Assembly (NCBI RefSeq): GCF_013408745.1
Contig: NZ_JACCBJ010000001.1
Coordinates: forward strand, 2,542,001 to 2,606,000
Length of the DNA: 64,000 nucleotides
Direction: 5' to 3'
Origin: Leifsonia soli
GTDB lineage: Bacteria > Actinomycetota > Actinomycetes > Actinomycetales > Microbacteriaceae
The stretch's first letter is position 1. Each line of letters begins with the position of its first letter. The position numbers were made by a program, and so were the translations under genes. The notes below the pieces were generated by a model. The model worked only from the letters and a program-made list of their open reading frames with translations. It searched no databases and had not been told where the DNA came from. This document shows positions 27,793 to 36,760 of the stretch, in pieces.

Positions 27793-28674
27793 ATGAGGGA
27801 GTTCGAGATCATGAGCGGCAAAGTCATCATCCGGAGCGCGAAGGCGCGACAGGTAGAAGCGGAGGCACTTCACGCGTCGATCGTGGAGCAGGTCCAACAA
27901 CTCGCCGACAGCGGCCAGTGGCGGGCGTTCCTCGAGTTCGCCCGCTCCTTCCACAACTACAGCCTGAACAACCTCCTGCTGATCCTCTCCCAGAACCCCA
28001 AGGCGACCATCGTCGCCGGCTTCCGACAGTGGCAGACCAAGGGACGACAAGTTCGTAAAGGCGAGAAGGCGATCAAGATCTTCGGCTACCGCGAGAGGAA
28101 GGCCAGCCGCGACGACGACACAGACGAGACCGAAGGCGAACAACGAGTGGTGCGCTACTTCCCCACCCTTTCCGTGTTCGACATTGCACAGACTGACCCA
28201 ATCGAAGAAGCCGAACCCCTCCCCCAGAACCCAACCCGCCGCCTAACCGGCCACGACGACCACGGCGTCATCGCTCCCCTGACCACGCACCTCCAAGCCA
28301 ACGGATGGAGTGTCCAACGCGCACCGCTCATGAACGCGAGCGGGTACACGGATCCCGGACTGCACCGGGTGACCATGGCGGAAAACCTGGCGATGGAGCA
28401 CGCGGCCAAGACACTCATTCACGAGACCGCGCATATCGAGCTGCGCCACGTCGAGGATCTCGACGAGTACCGCGCCCACCGGGGGCGGATGGAGGTGGAA
28501 GCCGAATCGGTCGCCTACATCGTCGCGGGCCTGTCCGGGTTCGATACCAGCGCGTACAGCATCGGCTACCTAACGGGCTGGGCCGGCGAGGACACGGCCC
28601 TCGTTCGAGACACGGCCGCGCGAGTACTAGAGGCAGCGCACACGATTTCGGCGGTCGTGGAAAAGCCTCACTAG
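27793..28674 (+). CDS. ArdC-like antirestriction protein with ImmA/IrrE-type metallopeptidase domain
   Basis: 293 residues. The N-terminal ~110 residues match the ssDNA-binding domain of ArdC/LtrC proteins (YSLNNLLLILSQNP, GFRQWQTKGRQVRKGEKAI). The C-terminal half has a zinc-protease motif HETAHIELRH followed by a Glu-rich helix (EVEAESVAYIVAG). ArdC-type proteins enter or act early in recipients and protect incoming DNA from restriction. An in-frame ATG at 27811 with GAGGGA upstream is an equally good start. It lies in the leading region before the MobF relaxase, and a strong hairpin follows it. Confidence 0.88.
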   Translation: MREFEIMSGKVIIRSAKARQVEAEALHASIVEQVQQLADSGQWRAFLEFARSFHNYSLNNLLLILSQNPKATIVAGFRQWQTKGRQVRKGEKAIKIFGYRERKASRDDDTDETEGEQRVVRYFPTLSVFDIAQTDPIEEAEPLPQNPTRRLTGHDDHGVIAPLTTHLQANGWSVQRAPLMNASGYTDPGLHRVTMAENLAMEHAAKTLIHETAHIELRHVEDLDEYRAHRGRMEVEAESVAYIVAGLSGFDTSAYSIGYLTGWAGEDTALVRDTAARVLEAAHTISAVVEKPH

Positions 28675-28689
28675 GCCGTCAGCCGCACC

Positions 28690-28730
28690 GCGAAGAGAGC
28701 CCCGATCCACTCGGATCGGGGCTCTTCGCC
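28690..28730 (+). terminator. Strong hairpin terminator after the ArdC-like gene
   Basis: AGCCCCGATCC and GGATCGGGGCT, extended by GCGAAGAG/CTCTTCGC with a 2-base bulge, around a 4-base loop (ACTC). It begins about 16 bp after the stop. The T-run is short, but the stem of ~17 bp is very stable. Confidence 0.75.
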
Positions 28731-29369
28731 GTCGGGGAACGGAACCGCGTTGAAGCGGCTCGAAGAACAGATCGGGCGAGACGTGGTGAAAAAGACGCCA
28801 AGCGAAGAAACGGGAACAACAAGAGGAGGACGCAGATCGGGAGAACCCAAATACAACGGCCAAGGCTAGAACCGACGGAGCAAGAAGCGAATGGCCGGCA
28901 AAGAGCGAATGCACGCAGGCACTTAAGTGAAACGGCCTGCGCCAGGCCCGGTTTCAGAGGGCTCCCGCGTCAACACGACTTGCCCCATCCTCCCGGGCGT
29001 TCGACGCAGAGCGGTCCGCATCGCGCAACTCTGATCCCCGTGGACAACGGTCTCTACTTGCGGCTGTGCAACTTGGCGACGCCGGGTGTCTGAGTACTGG
29101 CCCCGCGTCGTAACCCGAGACGATGACGAGGCCACATTCATAGCAGCATGCCGACGGTCGAGGACGCCGCAGGCGGCGCGGTACTCATGAGGTTTGAGGG
29201 CCTTTCCGCCGATCGATCGTAGCTCCCTCCCGGTGCTCCGTGCCGGGCTTTCGCGGCATATGCTCACTCCGCTCCGCTATTCCACAGACCCGGCACTGCG
29301 CACCTCCCACTCGCTTTCGATCACTCGCCGGAAAGGCGCTCAAAACGATCGACCGTGGGAGTGAGTGGG
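28731..29369. other. Non-coding stretch with the upstream half of inverted repeat B
   Basis: 639 bases. The first ~190 are A/G-rich on the plus strand; they can be read as a Lys/Arg-rich frame but show no family. From 29202 the sequence matches the reverse complement of 13463-13640. Small hairpins such as CCCGGTGCTCCGTGCCGGG occur. No gene is supported. A location between ArdC and the relaxase is typical for leading-region promoters. Confidence 0.5.
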
Positions 29370-29600
29370 ATGCGGGTTTTCATCATCGACACCAGCAACA
29401 TGGCACCGGAACTTCAGGGCGGACTCATCGGCGTGGAAGGGTCCTCGAACCCGACCGCGGCGGAGAAGCAGGAATGCGTTGAGACCGTCAGTATGTACGC
29501 GGTGGACGGATGGGCGATCGCCGCCGACCCGCACACTGCGATCGGCTGGCTCGCCGCCCTCACCGCGGAGACGGCGTGCGTGCCCTTCGTTAACCTCACC
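29202..29600. repeat. Inverted repeat copy B (partner at 13230-13640)
   Basis: ~170 bp upstream sequence plus ~230 bp of the small gene match copy A in inverted orientation, with near-identical blocks at CCGTGCCGGGCTTTCGCG and CGGCACTGCGCACCTCCC. The block between the copies (13.6-29.2 kb) holds the metal-resistance genes. Confidence 0.75.
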
Positions 29601-29645
29601 CGGCTCGCTCTGGGTCAACCCGCGCGGCAGCCCGCTCATCTCTGA
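29370..29645 (+). CDS. Conserved small protein (copy B)
   Basis: 91 residues from an ATG preceded by GGGAG. It begins MRVFIIDTSNMAPELQGG and keeps VETVSMYAVDGWAIAADP and LAALTAETACVPFVNL, as in the integrase-linked paralog at 13067-13462, but it has a different, shorter tail. Conservation at protein level between copies whose DNA has diverged indicates selection on the product. No domain is recognised. It lies in the leading region 0.5 kb before the relaxase. Confidence 0.7.
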   Translation: MRVFIIDTSNMAPELQGGLIGVEGSSNPTAAEKQECVETVSMYAVDGWAIAADPHTAIGWLAALTAETACVPFVNLTRLALGQPARQPAHL

Positions 29646-30180
29646 CCTACCGGCTGTCGACTCTGTCACGCGGCCGGGATACTTGGCGTGTTGGGAAGCC
29701 GGAATGCCCGGCCGCGGGATGTGGTCGGGCGGTGACCGGATTGCACGAATTTCAGATTTGCGCGTCAAAACCGGCTGGCAAACACAACGTGTAGGTATGA
29801 GGGCACCCGTTTCGGGAACCGCACCGCGGCGCAGTTCGCCGTCGGCTGCGCTGGCAAGCTCGCCGGATTCACCGCAGAAGCGCCCTGCACGCCCCTCGTC
29901 CACCTCTGCCACCGCAGGATCGAACAAGCTGGGGCGCAGTCGTCTCAAGCCCGCGTCGGTGGTTGGACGGACGATGATCGCGTGGCCTCCCGACGCGGAT
30001 CACGACCGGGAGAAACGGCCCGATTTCAATACTTTTCTAGCGGGTTTCGGACTTTCGGGCCATATGCGCGCCAAAACCACCTTGGAACCGGAAGTTCTAA
30101 GTAGAAGGACATTTATTCGAAAGGACAGAACTGTCCAGTTTCGGAAAGCCCAGGACGCGGAACGCGGGAGGTGAGTGCAG
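29646..30180. other. Region upstream of the relaxase, with possible third relic of the small gene
   Basis: 535 bases. Around 29840-29905 the plus strand encodes KLAGFTAEAPCTPLVHL, which resembles the LAALTAE.ACVPFV end of the two small proteins, suggesting a decayed third copy. From ~30000 the sequence becomes AT-richer with several palindromes, including the candidate oriT. No intact gene is supported. Confidence 0.45.
30118..30143. other. Candidate oriT or relaxase-autoregulation palindrome
   Basis: CGAAA-GGACAG-AA-CTGTCC-AG-TTTCG: a 6-bp perfect inverted repeat (GGACAG/CTGTCC) extended by CGAAA/TTTCG, in the AT-richest part of the block 40 bp before the MobF gene. MobF elements usually have the nic site near such hairpins upstream of the relaxase gene. 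The nick site itself cannot be read. Confidence 0.4.
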
Positions 30181-32916
30181 GTGCGAGGTGGAGTAGCCAG
30201 GTGGAAGCGAGGGCAGCAGTCCCACGGGGTCAAGCAAGCGGTCAACTACGCCTTCAGCGGCGTTTGTGATGCCACAATCACCGCCAAGACCGCCGATGGC
30301 GTCATCGCCGTCGCCGGCTACGCCGACGCCGACGCCGTGATGACCCGATACATCGTCGAGAACGGTGCCATCCGCGACGACCTCCTCACCCGCGACCAGC
30401 TCAAAACCTGGGTCGACGGACTCGACCCGCTCACCGGCGAGCGTCGTGGCCGCGATCTCGAGTCCCCGGTCGCGGACCTGATTCTGGATGCGACGATCAA
30501 CGCGCCCAAGTCGTTCTCGATCGCCGCCATGCTCGACCCGGACCTGGCCGCCGCGTACGAAGACCTCCAAGACCGCCTCCGGGATCGGATTGTGAAGCTA
30601 TGGCAGTCCGAGCTCAACGCCCGCCGCGGCAAAGGCGGCGCCATCCGCGAAGACCTGCTCCGGATCGAGGTCGTCGAACTCCGGCACGAGCGATCCCGAT
30701 CGTTGGATCCGCACAAGCACCGCCACCTATGGTTGAACGTCAAAGTCCAAGGGGTGGACGGTAAGTGGTCGAATATCGACACCCGGGTGGCATTGCGGTT
30801 CCAGAACGTGATCAACGCCGAAGGCGACCTCTCCTCCCGCACCGACCCTGCCTGGATCCACGCTCTCGCCGCCAAAGGGTTCACCCTCAACGAGGACGGG
30901 GAGATCACCCAACTGCAGCACCTGGTGCGACCGTTGTCGAAGCGGTCCGCGCAGATCGAAGCCAACAAGGTCACCCGCACGGCCTGGTGGAAGCAACAGC
31001 ACCCAGGCCAGGAACCCTCGCATGATGTGCTCAACCAGATCGACCGGTGGGCGTGGGCCACCGGTCGGCCGAACAAGCCGAGCGACTTGAACGAGGACGA
31101 CTGGGCAGAGGTCATCCAACAAGAACTCCTGACGACGGACCCCGCTCTCCGACAGGAGCGCGCCCCAATCGATGTTGCCTCAGCGTCGCTCGCGGATCTC
31201 GACCTCGAACTACTCGCCGCGAAAGCCATCGTCGACGCCGACGCCCGATCGACCGGCACCGGTGGACGCTTCAGCATGATGGACCTGCAGGCAGGGACTA
31301 TCCGCGCCATCGCCGCCACCGGCGTCATCGCCGAGCACACCGAGCTGGCAGCGCTAGCCGGCCAGGTCGTCGCCTCGACACGTGCGCTCACCGTCACGCT
31401 GCTCGACGAACCCGATGTCCCCGCACACATCAAGTCGCGAATGGCGACCTCCACCGCAGCGCTGAAGGCCACGATCGCCACCCGAATCGAAGCTCTATCA
31501 GCGCCTGGCGTCGCGGCCCCCACCGAGGAGATCACTGCGATCGCTCACGCGCTCGACCCCGGGCGACTCCTGGACAGCGATCAAACAGACGGCGCATCCG
31601 CCATCGCAGGGACTGCGACTGTCGTGGCCATCACTGGAGCCGCCGGCACCGGCAAAACCACCATGCTGAACGTCGCCGGAGCCACTCTGCGCCGGCATGG
31701 ACGGAACATGATCATCGTCGCCCCCACCAAGAAGGCCTCCACGGTCGCAGGACGCGAAACAAGCAGCGCTGCCTCTAGCCTCCATCAGCTCCTGCATGAT
31801 CAGGGCTGGCGATGGAACACCGGCAGCGCCGGAAACACCGAATGGACTCGCCTCCTGCTTGGTGAGATCGACCCTACGACTGGCCAGCAATACCGGGGGC
31901 CGCGCCTCCGGATTCGGCCTGGCGACCGGATCGTCGTCGACGAGGCCGGCATGCTCGAGCTCCAGGCCGCCAACGCCCTCATCGACGTCATCCACCGCAC
32001 CGGCGCCAGCGTCGCGGTCGTCGGGGACGACTGCCAAGCACTCCCAGTAGGACACTCTGGGGCCATGGCGCTCTTTCGCCGATCTGCGTTCGAGAAGGTA
32101 CAGCTCACCCAGATCCACCGATTCCGTGACCCCGACTGGGCCGACGTGTCGGCGCGCCTGCGCGATTCCAACGGGCCCGTTGAGTCGCGAGGGATCGCGG
32201 AGCAACTGGAGCATAGCGGGCATCTCACGCACGTGACCAGCGAAGCAGAAGCACACCAAGCGATGGTGGCCGCTTGGCTCGACTCATCGCGGAGGGCGGA
32301 GTCGATCGCGCTTGTCACTGCAACACACGCCGAAGCTCAACACATCAGCGAGGCAATTCAGGCTCAGCGCATCGCCTCTGGCGCGATCGATTCCCGCCGT
32401 TTCGTTCTAGGACAATCGGAACAGCCAGTCTTCGTCGGAGACGTGGTTCAGACCCGACGAAACGACACGCGCACTGGCGTAGAGAACAGGCAGAACTGGG
32501 TCGTGAGAAGCATTTCGGACGAGCACCTCACGCTGGCATCAGTCAGCGACTCGTCTGTCCTTCGACGGATCACCCACGACTATGCGAGTTCCCACCTCCA
32601 CCTGGGCTACGCCAGCACCGTCTACGGGGTTCAAGGCGAAACTACCGATCGGGCCCTAGTGGGACCGGGCGTAGATGCTGCGGGGCTATACGTCGGACTC
32701 ACCCGCGGTCGCTTGCAGAATGACGTCATCGTTATCGCTGCCACCGTTGAAGCAGCCAAGACGGAGCTCGCCGCCACGATGCAACGCCAGTCGACTGAGG
32801 TCACGATCGAGGAGTCCCGCGCGGCGGCGAAGCTCGAGCTCTGGCGTGCGGCGCAAGACGATCGAGCTCGTCCTAGAGCAGTGGCGCAAGTCTCGTCGCC
32901 GACTCTGGCTCGCTAG
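30181..32916 (+). CDS. MobF-type (TrwC/TraA) conjugative relaxase-helicase
   Basis: 911 residues. The N-terminal relaxase domain has VNYAFSG near residue 20 (candidate catalytic Tyr region) and the metal-binding His cluster LDPHKHRHLWLNV near 178-182. A RecD-like helicase follows: Walker A GAAGTGKTT near 486-493, Walker B-like IVVDEAGML, then LTQIHRF and the C-terminal YASTVYGVQGET and YVGLTRGR motifs. It nicks oriT and unwinds DNA for conjugation. GTG at 30181 has GGGAGG nine bases upstream; a GTG at 30175 is the alternative. No coupling protein or type IV secretion genes are present, so the element is mobilizable rather than self-transmissible as seen here. Confidence 0.92.
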   Translation: MRGGVARWKRGQQSHGVKQAVNYAFSGVCDATITAKTADGVIAVAGYADADAVMTRYIVENGAIRDDLLTRDQLKTWVDGLDPLTGERRGRDLESPVADLILDATINAPKSFSIAAMLDPDLAAAYEDLQDRLRDRIVKLWQSELNARRGKGGAIREDLLRIEVVELRHERSRSLDPHKHRHLWLNVKVQGVDGKWSNIDTRVALRFQNVINAEGDLSSRTDPAWIHALAAKGFTLNEDGEITQLQHLVRPLSKRSAQIEANKVTRTAWWKQQHPGQEPSHDVLNQIDRWAWATGRPNKPSDLNEDDWAEVIQQELLTTDPALRQERAPIDVASASLADLDLELLAAKAIVDADARSTGTGGRFSMMDLQAGTIRAIAATGVIAEHTELAALAGQVVASTRALTVTLLDEPDVPAHIKSRMATSTAALKATIATRIEALSAPGVAAPTEEITAIAHALDPGRLLDSDQTDGASAIAGTATVVAITGAAGTGKTTMLNVAGATLRRHGRNMIIVAPTKKASTVAGRETSSAASSLHQLLHDQGWRWNTGSAGNTEWTRLLLGEIDPTTGQQYRGPRLRIRPGDRIVVDEAGMLELQAANALIDVIHRTGASVAVVGDDCQALPVGHSGAMALFRRSAFEKVQLTQIHRFRDPDWADVSARLRDSNGPVESRGIAEQLEHSGHLTHVTSEAEAHQAMVAAWLDSSRRAESIALVTATHAEAQHISEAIQAQRIASGAIDSRRFVLGQSEQPVFVGDVVQTRRNDTRTGVENRQNWVVRSISDEHLTLASVSDSSVLRRITHDYASSHLHLGYASTVYGVQGETTDRALVGPGVDAAGLYVGLTRGRLQNDVIVIAATVEAAKTELAATMQRQSTEVTIEESRAAAKLELWRAAQDDRARPRAVAQVSSPTLAR

Positions 32917-32931
32917 CCGTTTGGAGACGCG

Positions 32932-33384
32932 CTATGGGGCGGCCAAGCCATTTGCGACAATGGCTCGACCGCGCTCGTTCCAGCCATCTAGCGCACTGTC
33001 CCGGGCTCGAAAATTGAGAAGTGCAACGCCAAGCTCGTCCGCGCGTTTCTGAGCCAGAGGGCGCACGCCGCCTCGTAGGAAGACCAACGGAATGCGCCCA
33101 TCCTCTGCTGCCAAGCTTGCCGCTCTCTCGATGGCTGCAACCTCGACATTTCCGCGACCGTTATCGACCCAACCCAAGTAACGCGTGCTGTACAAATCGC
33201 AGCTCTGCTTGGCGCTACCTTGAGCCACGAGCGCGTCGGAAGCACCCAGATAGACCATCCAGTCTCGGCAGAGACCAATAGCGTCCTCGTCCGATACTCC
33301 GAACGGCCTTGGCAGTGGTGGATCTGTGGTCACAACCCAAGTGTCTATCGAACGTCCGGGGATGCGCACCGCCTGGTACAGCAA
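32932..33384 (-). CDS. Hypothetical protein, restriction-endonuclease-like C-terminal domain
   Basis: 150 residues. The second half (CDLYSTRYLGWVDNGRGNVEVAAIERAASLA, then IPLVFLRGGVRPLAQKRADELGVALLNF) resembles the Mrr-like nuclease fold of actinobacterial proteins, where a strand-helix unit ends in a variable ALxxF. A clear D-(D/E)xK set is not visible, so it is probably inactive or mis-assigned. It converges on the relaxase gene with a 15-bp gap. Base composition falls from this gene rightward. Confidence 0.55.
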   Translation of the reverse strand: MLYQAVRIPGRSIDTWVVTTDPPLPRPFGVSDEDAIGLCRDWMVYLGASDALVAQGSAKQSCDLYSTRYLGWVDNGRGNVEVAAIERAASLAAEDGRIPLVFLRGGVRPLAQKRADELGVALLNFRARDSALDGWNERGRAIVANGLAAP

Positions 33385-33489
33385 CTACACAGTCACTAAT
33401 GCTCGTAGGTCGCCGAACAGGAGGAGCTGCTGCTCGCCGACTCTTCGCCTCTTTCGAAGCGGGCGTATCTCTGCCACCGAGAACGCCGC

Positions 33490-35967
33490 CTAAGCATGAG
33501 TAGGAGAGTTAGCCAAATCGCCAAGCATGTCATCGACGATGTCGATAACGGACTGGGCATCCTCCCCAGCGATTGAGCGAATAGTCGATTCGTATGATGC
33601 CCGCAGTGTCGCGCGTGAATTCGCGGGCAGGTCGATCAAGTAAAGAAAGGCACCGGCCCCGCCGAGAGCGTCGGCAACGCCGAACACGCTTCGAATACTC
33701 GCCTGAGTCCGCGCCGCAGATTCTGGCATCTGCCGTGTTGCTTGCATAACGCCGTCTAGCGCCAGCAGGACCGTGTAGGCAAGAACTACCCCGGCCGCAC
33801 GCGGGCGGCCCTCGTCGAGCCAAGTCCTTGCCGAGAGATACAGTTTGTTGGAAAACGACTTTTGAAGACCTGACTTCTGGGCGGCACGAGCGAACCGGTC
33901 TAACTCCCGTTTGAACGGTCGCCATTCACCGAGGCGCGCTAAGGAGTCGAGCGCGAAAGCTTGATACTCGCCCGCGTCGCGCTCTTCAACAAGCCCGACA
34001 CACTCCACCCACAACCGATGCGATTCTTCGTACTTTCCCCGGGCGTAGCTGATGCTGGCCGCCGAGCTCTTTGCTCGAGCAAGTGCATCCCTTGAACTAC
34101 TACGCTCGGCCCGAATAAGCGCTTGTCCTGATGCCTTTTCTGCGGTTTCCAGGTCGCCTTCATCCACCCAGGAGTTGGCGACAGATGACCAAGCGCTAGC
34201 GGCCGAGGCATCATCACCCAACTCGACAGAAAGCCGCGCGGACCGTTCCAGGTATTCACGAGCGAGCGTGTTCGCGTCTTGGCGAACGTGGATCTCCCCC
34301 AAATTGCCCGTCGCCAGTGCGGCCAACACTCGGTTCTTAGAGAAGTCCGCGATATCGAGAACCTCGCTAAGCCGGCGTATGGCGTCCTCGTTGTCACCAT
34401 TGTCCGACGCTGCCAGAGCCGCATCGTTCTGCAGGCTCCCAAATGCTGCCGAATCAGCTTGAGGATCGAGCTGCATTAGTGCCGCGTCAAACAGAGGGAC
34501 TACCTCCCGGATCCCGTATCGATCCGAAAGCTCAGCCGCGTCGTCGGCCAATATCCAAGCCCGCTGCTGAGGAGTTGCGGCCTGCAACTCGGCAGCGAGA
34601 ACTAGCCGGCTGATCGCGAGCTCCTGGTCCATCCCCGCCGCGAGCGCGAGATAACCTGCGGACCGGAGCAGCTCTCCAGAGTAAGGAGGTGCCACCTGCT
34701 GATAACGCTGTGCTGCGATTGCAAACCGGTCGACTTCTGCAGCACCATACGACCGTCGCTCAAACACCTGCCTCAGAGTTCGGACGCCTCGAGACGCCCA
34801 TTCGAAATCTCCTAGCTGCTCCAGTTGGGAGATTGCCGACTCTGCCTCGCTCTCGGCGCGTCCGAGCTTCTCGTCGGGATCTCCCTCATTTTCCGATTCA
34901 TAATGCGCCCAGGCCAAGTAAACTGCCGCAATGTCGGCCCTTGTGCGAGACCGTTCGTGCGGGTCTCCCGGATCGACTTCGACAGCGCGTTGCAGCGCAT
35001 TGATTGCCTCTGTGTAATTCTGGCTCTGCGCTAGTGCGATGCCCCGGCGGTGCTCAAAGCCTTGTAGCTGGAACCAATCACCGCTCTCTACGGCTGCGTC
35101 TCGCGCCTTAAGCAGCCAGTCAACGCTCCGCTTCAGGTCACCAAGCGCAGCATCGATCCAGGCAAGATTTCCGAGCGCCAGAACCATTTGGGGATACTCA
35201 TGTCGTTGTCTCGCGCTTCTCAGTGCTTTGACGACGAGAACCCGCGCGCGATCAAGGCGGCCTTGCTCGACATCAATGGAGGACTCGGCTAGGTCGAGGC
35301 TCGCACTAAAGTGACCGTTTCGCAGGCCCCGGATGTATGGGCGAAGTTCCTTCGCTTGATCCTTGGCAGAGTCAACGTCGCCTCGAGAAAGCTCATATTG
35401 CAGAATGTTGAGCCTGACGGCCGCCACATTAAACGGATCCTCCAAGTGGTCGACAAGTTCGAGCACTCGCCTAGCGGTTCCATCCGCCCCATCAACGTCC
35501 CCAACCCTGAACTGCGCGGCGCCAAGGCTCACTAGTGCCGACACGAGCGCGGAGGTGTCCTCGCCAGATTCACTAATTCTCGCGACTGCTTGCCTTGCAG
35601 CCAACGCATCGTGCAGCAGATTTTCTGCATCAAGCACTCGAGCGGCGAGGGACAGTGCTGCAGAGGTGAGGGTGCTCGGGTCGTCCTTCGATATGAGCAA
35701 ACGCGTCAGCGTCGGTAGGTCAGGTCGCCTCCCTCCTGCGCCTCTGTCTGCGCCAACTAGATACGACAGCACACTTTCGACCACGAGCTTGGCCACGACA
35801 ACCGACCCCGCGCCTAGAAATCGGTCTCCAAGCTCGAGAAACGCATAGAGCGCATCATCATTTTGATTCTTGATTGCGTCGACCAGGGCTATGCCGAAGA
35901 GGTCGGCGGCGTCAGGGCGCTCCGCCCAGTCGTCTGGGAGCCCGGGGATAATCGTGCGAGGGCTCAT
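33490..35967 (-). CDS. Large TPR-repeat protein partnered with a DUF4062 protein
   Basis: 825 residues, almost entirely helical hairpins. Recognisable TPR-like units include ALVSLGAAQFRVGDVDGADG, LGNLAWIDAALGDLKRSVDW, NYTEAINALQRAVEVDPGDP and LGEIHVRQDANTLAREYLE. There is no Walker motif, signal peptide or transmembrane segment, so it is a soluble scaffold or sensor. Its ATG overlaps the stop of the DUF4062 gene upstream by 4 bp. GC content is clearly lower than the flanking chromosome. I do not recognise a characterised homolog; a role in defence is an inference from the partner domain and location in a mobile element. Confidence 0.85.
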   Translation of the reverse strand: MSPRTIIPGLPDDWAERPDAADLFGIALVDAIKNQNDDALYAFLELGDRFLGAGSVVVAKLVVESVLSYLVGADRGAGGRRPDLPTLTRLLISKDDPSTLTSAALSLAARVLDAENLLHDALAARQAVARISESGEDTSALVSALVSLGAAQFRVGDVDGADGTARRVLELVDHLEDPFNVAAVRLNILQYELSRGDVDSAKDQAKELRPYIRGLRNGHFSASLDLAESSIDVEQGRLDRARVLVVKALRSARQRHEYPQMVLALGNLAWIDAALGDLKRSVDWLLKARDAAVESGDWFQLQGFEHRRGIALAQSQNYTEAINALQRAVEVDPGDPHERSRTRADIAAVYLAWAHYESENEGDPDEKLGRAESEAESAISQLEQLGDFEWASRGVRTLRQVFERRSYGAAEVDRFAIAAQRYQQVAPPYSGELLRSAGYLALAAGMDQELAISRLVLAAELQAATPQQRAWILADDAAELSDRYGIREVVPLFDAALMQLDPQADSAAFGSLQNDAALAASDNGDNEDAIRRLSEVLDIADFSKNRVLAALATGNLGEIHVRQDANTLAREYLERSARLSVELGDDASAASAWSSVANSWVDEGDLETAEKASGQALIRAERSSSRDALARAKSSAASISYARGKYEESHRLWVECVGLVEERDAGEYQAFALDSLARLGEWRPFKRELDRFARAAQKSGLQKSFSNKLYLSARTWLDEGRPRAAGVVLAYTVLLALDGVMQATRQMPESAARTQASIRSVFGVADALGGAGAFLYLIDLPANSRATLRASYESTIRSIAGEDAQSVIDIVDDMLGDLANSPTHA

Positions 35968-36482
35968 CGTTCGTTCCGCTTCCGTCGGCGCTCCAGCTGA
36001 ACCTCGCGGTGAGCGCGGATAGCAGAGCTCGTGAGTGACCGGTAAACGTGCGCCTCTAGTTCGTCAGCATTCTGAAAGTTTCTGGTGACCACCGAGGCAC
36101 GCTCCGCATTGATGAACGTTTCCACCTCGTCAGGAAGTTCGTCTGGCGTTCGGATGAAGATGTAGCGCTCAGCTTCAGCCTCTTTGGCTGCCGAGTATTC
36201 GGCCTTGATGATCTCACTCAGGGGACCCGCGACCAACAGGATCAACCCGTCGCTGGTCGCAGCAATCTGTACGCACTCGCGCACTGAGTGGAGTACGCCT
36301 GCCGGCGCGTCTCGCTCCCACCACCACGCTTGATGTGCCGCGAGACTTTCTACTGCCTTGGCAGTGAGCTTTCTCTCGTCATCGAGCGAGCCATCCATCT
36401 TTGAGCTGACAAAGATACGAAGGTGCGCCTGGTCGCGGCCGTACCTGATCTCATCCGACAACTCATCCGGCAAGAGCAACAC
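35964..36482 (-). CDS. DUF4062 (TIR-like fold) protein
   Basis: 172 residues from GTG. It begins with the DUF4062 signature RIFVSSKMDGSLDDERK, followed by a short Trp-rich segment, VRECVQIAATSDGLILLVAG, EYSAAKEAEAERYIFIRT and a helical tail rich in Arg (VQLERRRKRNER). DUF4062 is a Rossmann-like domain related to TIR and nucleoside-deoxyribosyltransferase folds, often found at the head of NTPase/TPR signalling proteins. Here it is a stand-alone gene coupled to the TPR gene by an ATGA overlap. A conserved Glu is present (E in DDERK or EYSAA), but catalysis is not established. Confidence 0.82.
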   Translation of the reverse strand: MLLLPDELSDEIRYGRDQAHLRIFVSSKMDGSLDDERKLTAKAVESLAAHQAWWWERDAPAGVLHSVRECVQIAATSDGLILLVAGPLSEIIKAEYSAAKEAEAERYIFIRTPDELPDEVETFINAERASVVTRNFQNADELEAHVYRSLTSSAIRAHREVQLERRRKRNER

Positions 36483-36629
36483 CCCAAATCTGCCGGCTCC
36501 AGCCTCAATATGAACCGAGCACGTGTGATGTTAGCGCGATCTTTGATACAGCCGAGCCCAGGGTCGAGCGTCACCCATGGGACCATCAGTGCGCGAAACC
36601 ACACGGGCCGGCCGGAGGACGGGAAACCG

Positions 36630-36651
36630 AAAGCGGTGAGTAAACGGTGAG
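36630..36651. repeat. Right end (candidate attR): 22-bp exact direct repeat
   Basis: The same 22 bases as 11864-11885, here abutting the upstream region of the intact tRNA-Gly. The repeat marks the right boundary of the 24.8-kb element. Confidence 0.8.
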
Positions 36652-36760
36652 TTTGGCCAAAAACCATTGAGCGGGTAGTCTGGGCCACAGCCTTACTTCC
36701 CAGTGTTTTACTGGGATTCCGGGCCGCGCGAGTGTAGTTCAATGGTAGAACCTCAGCTTC
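36651..36760 (+). repeat. Right copy of the 110-bp tRNA-Gly upstream/5' repeat
   Basis: Partner of 11641-11750; here the tRNA gene continues intact beyond the anticodon. The upstream half differs at several positions from the left copy, so the copies did not arise by a recent exact duplication. Confidence 0.85.

Noticed and set aside
28746..28868. Short Lys/Arg-rich plus-strand frame after the ArdC terminator
   Set aside because: It starts at a non-ATG codon with no ribosome site and has no recognisable family; composition alone explains the open frame.
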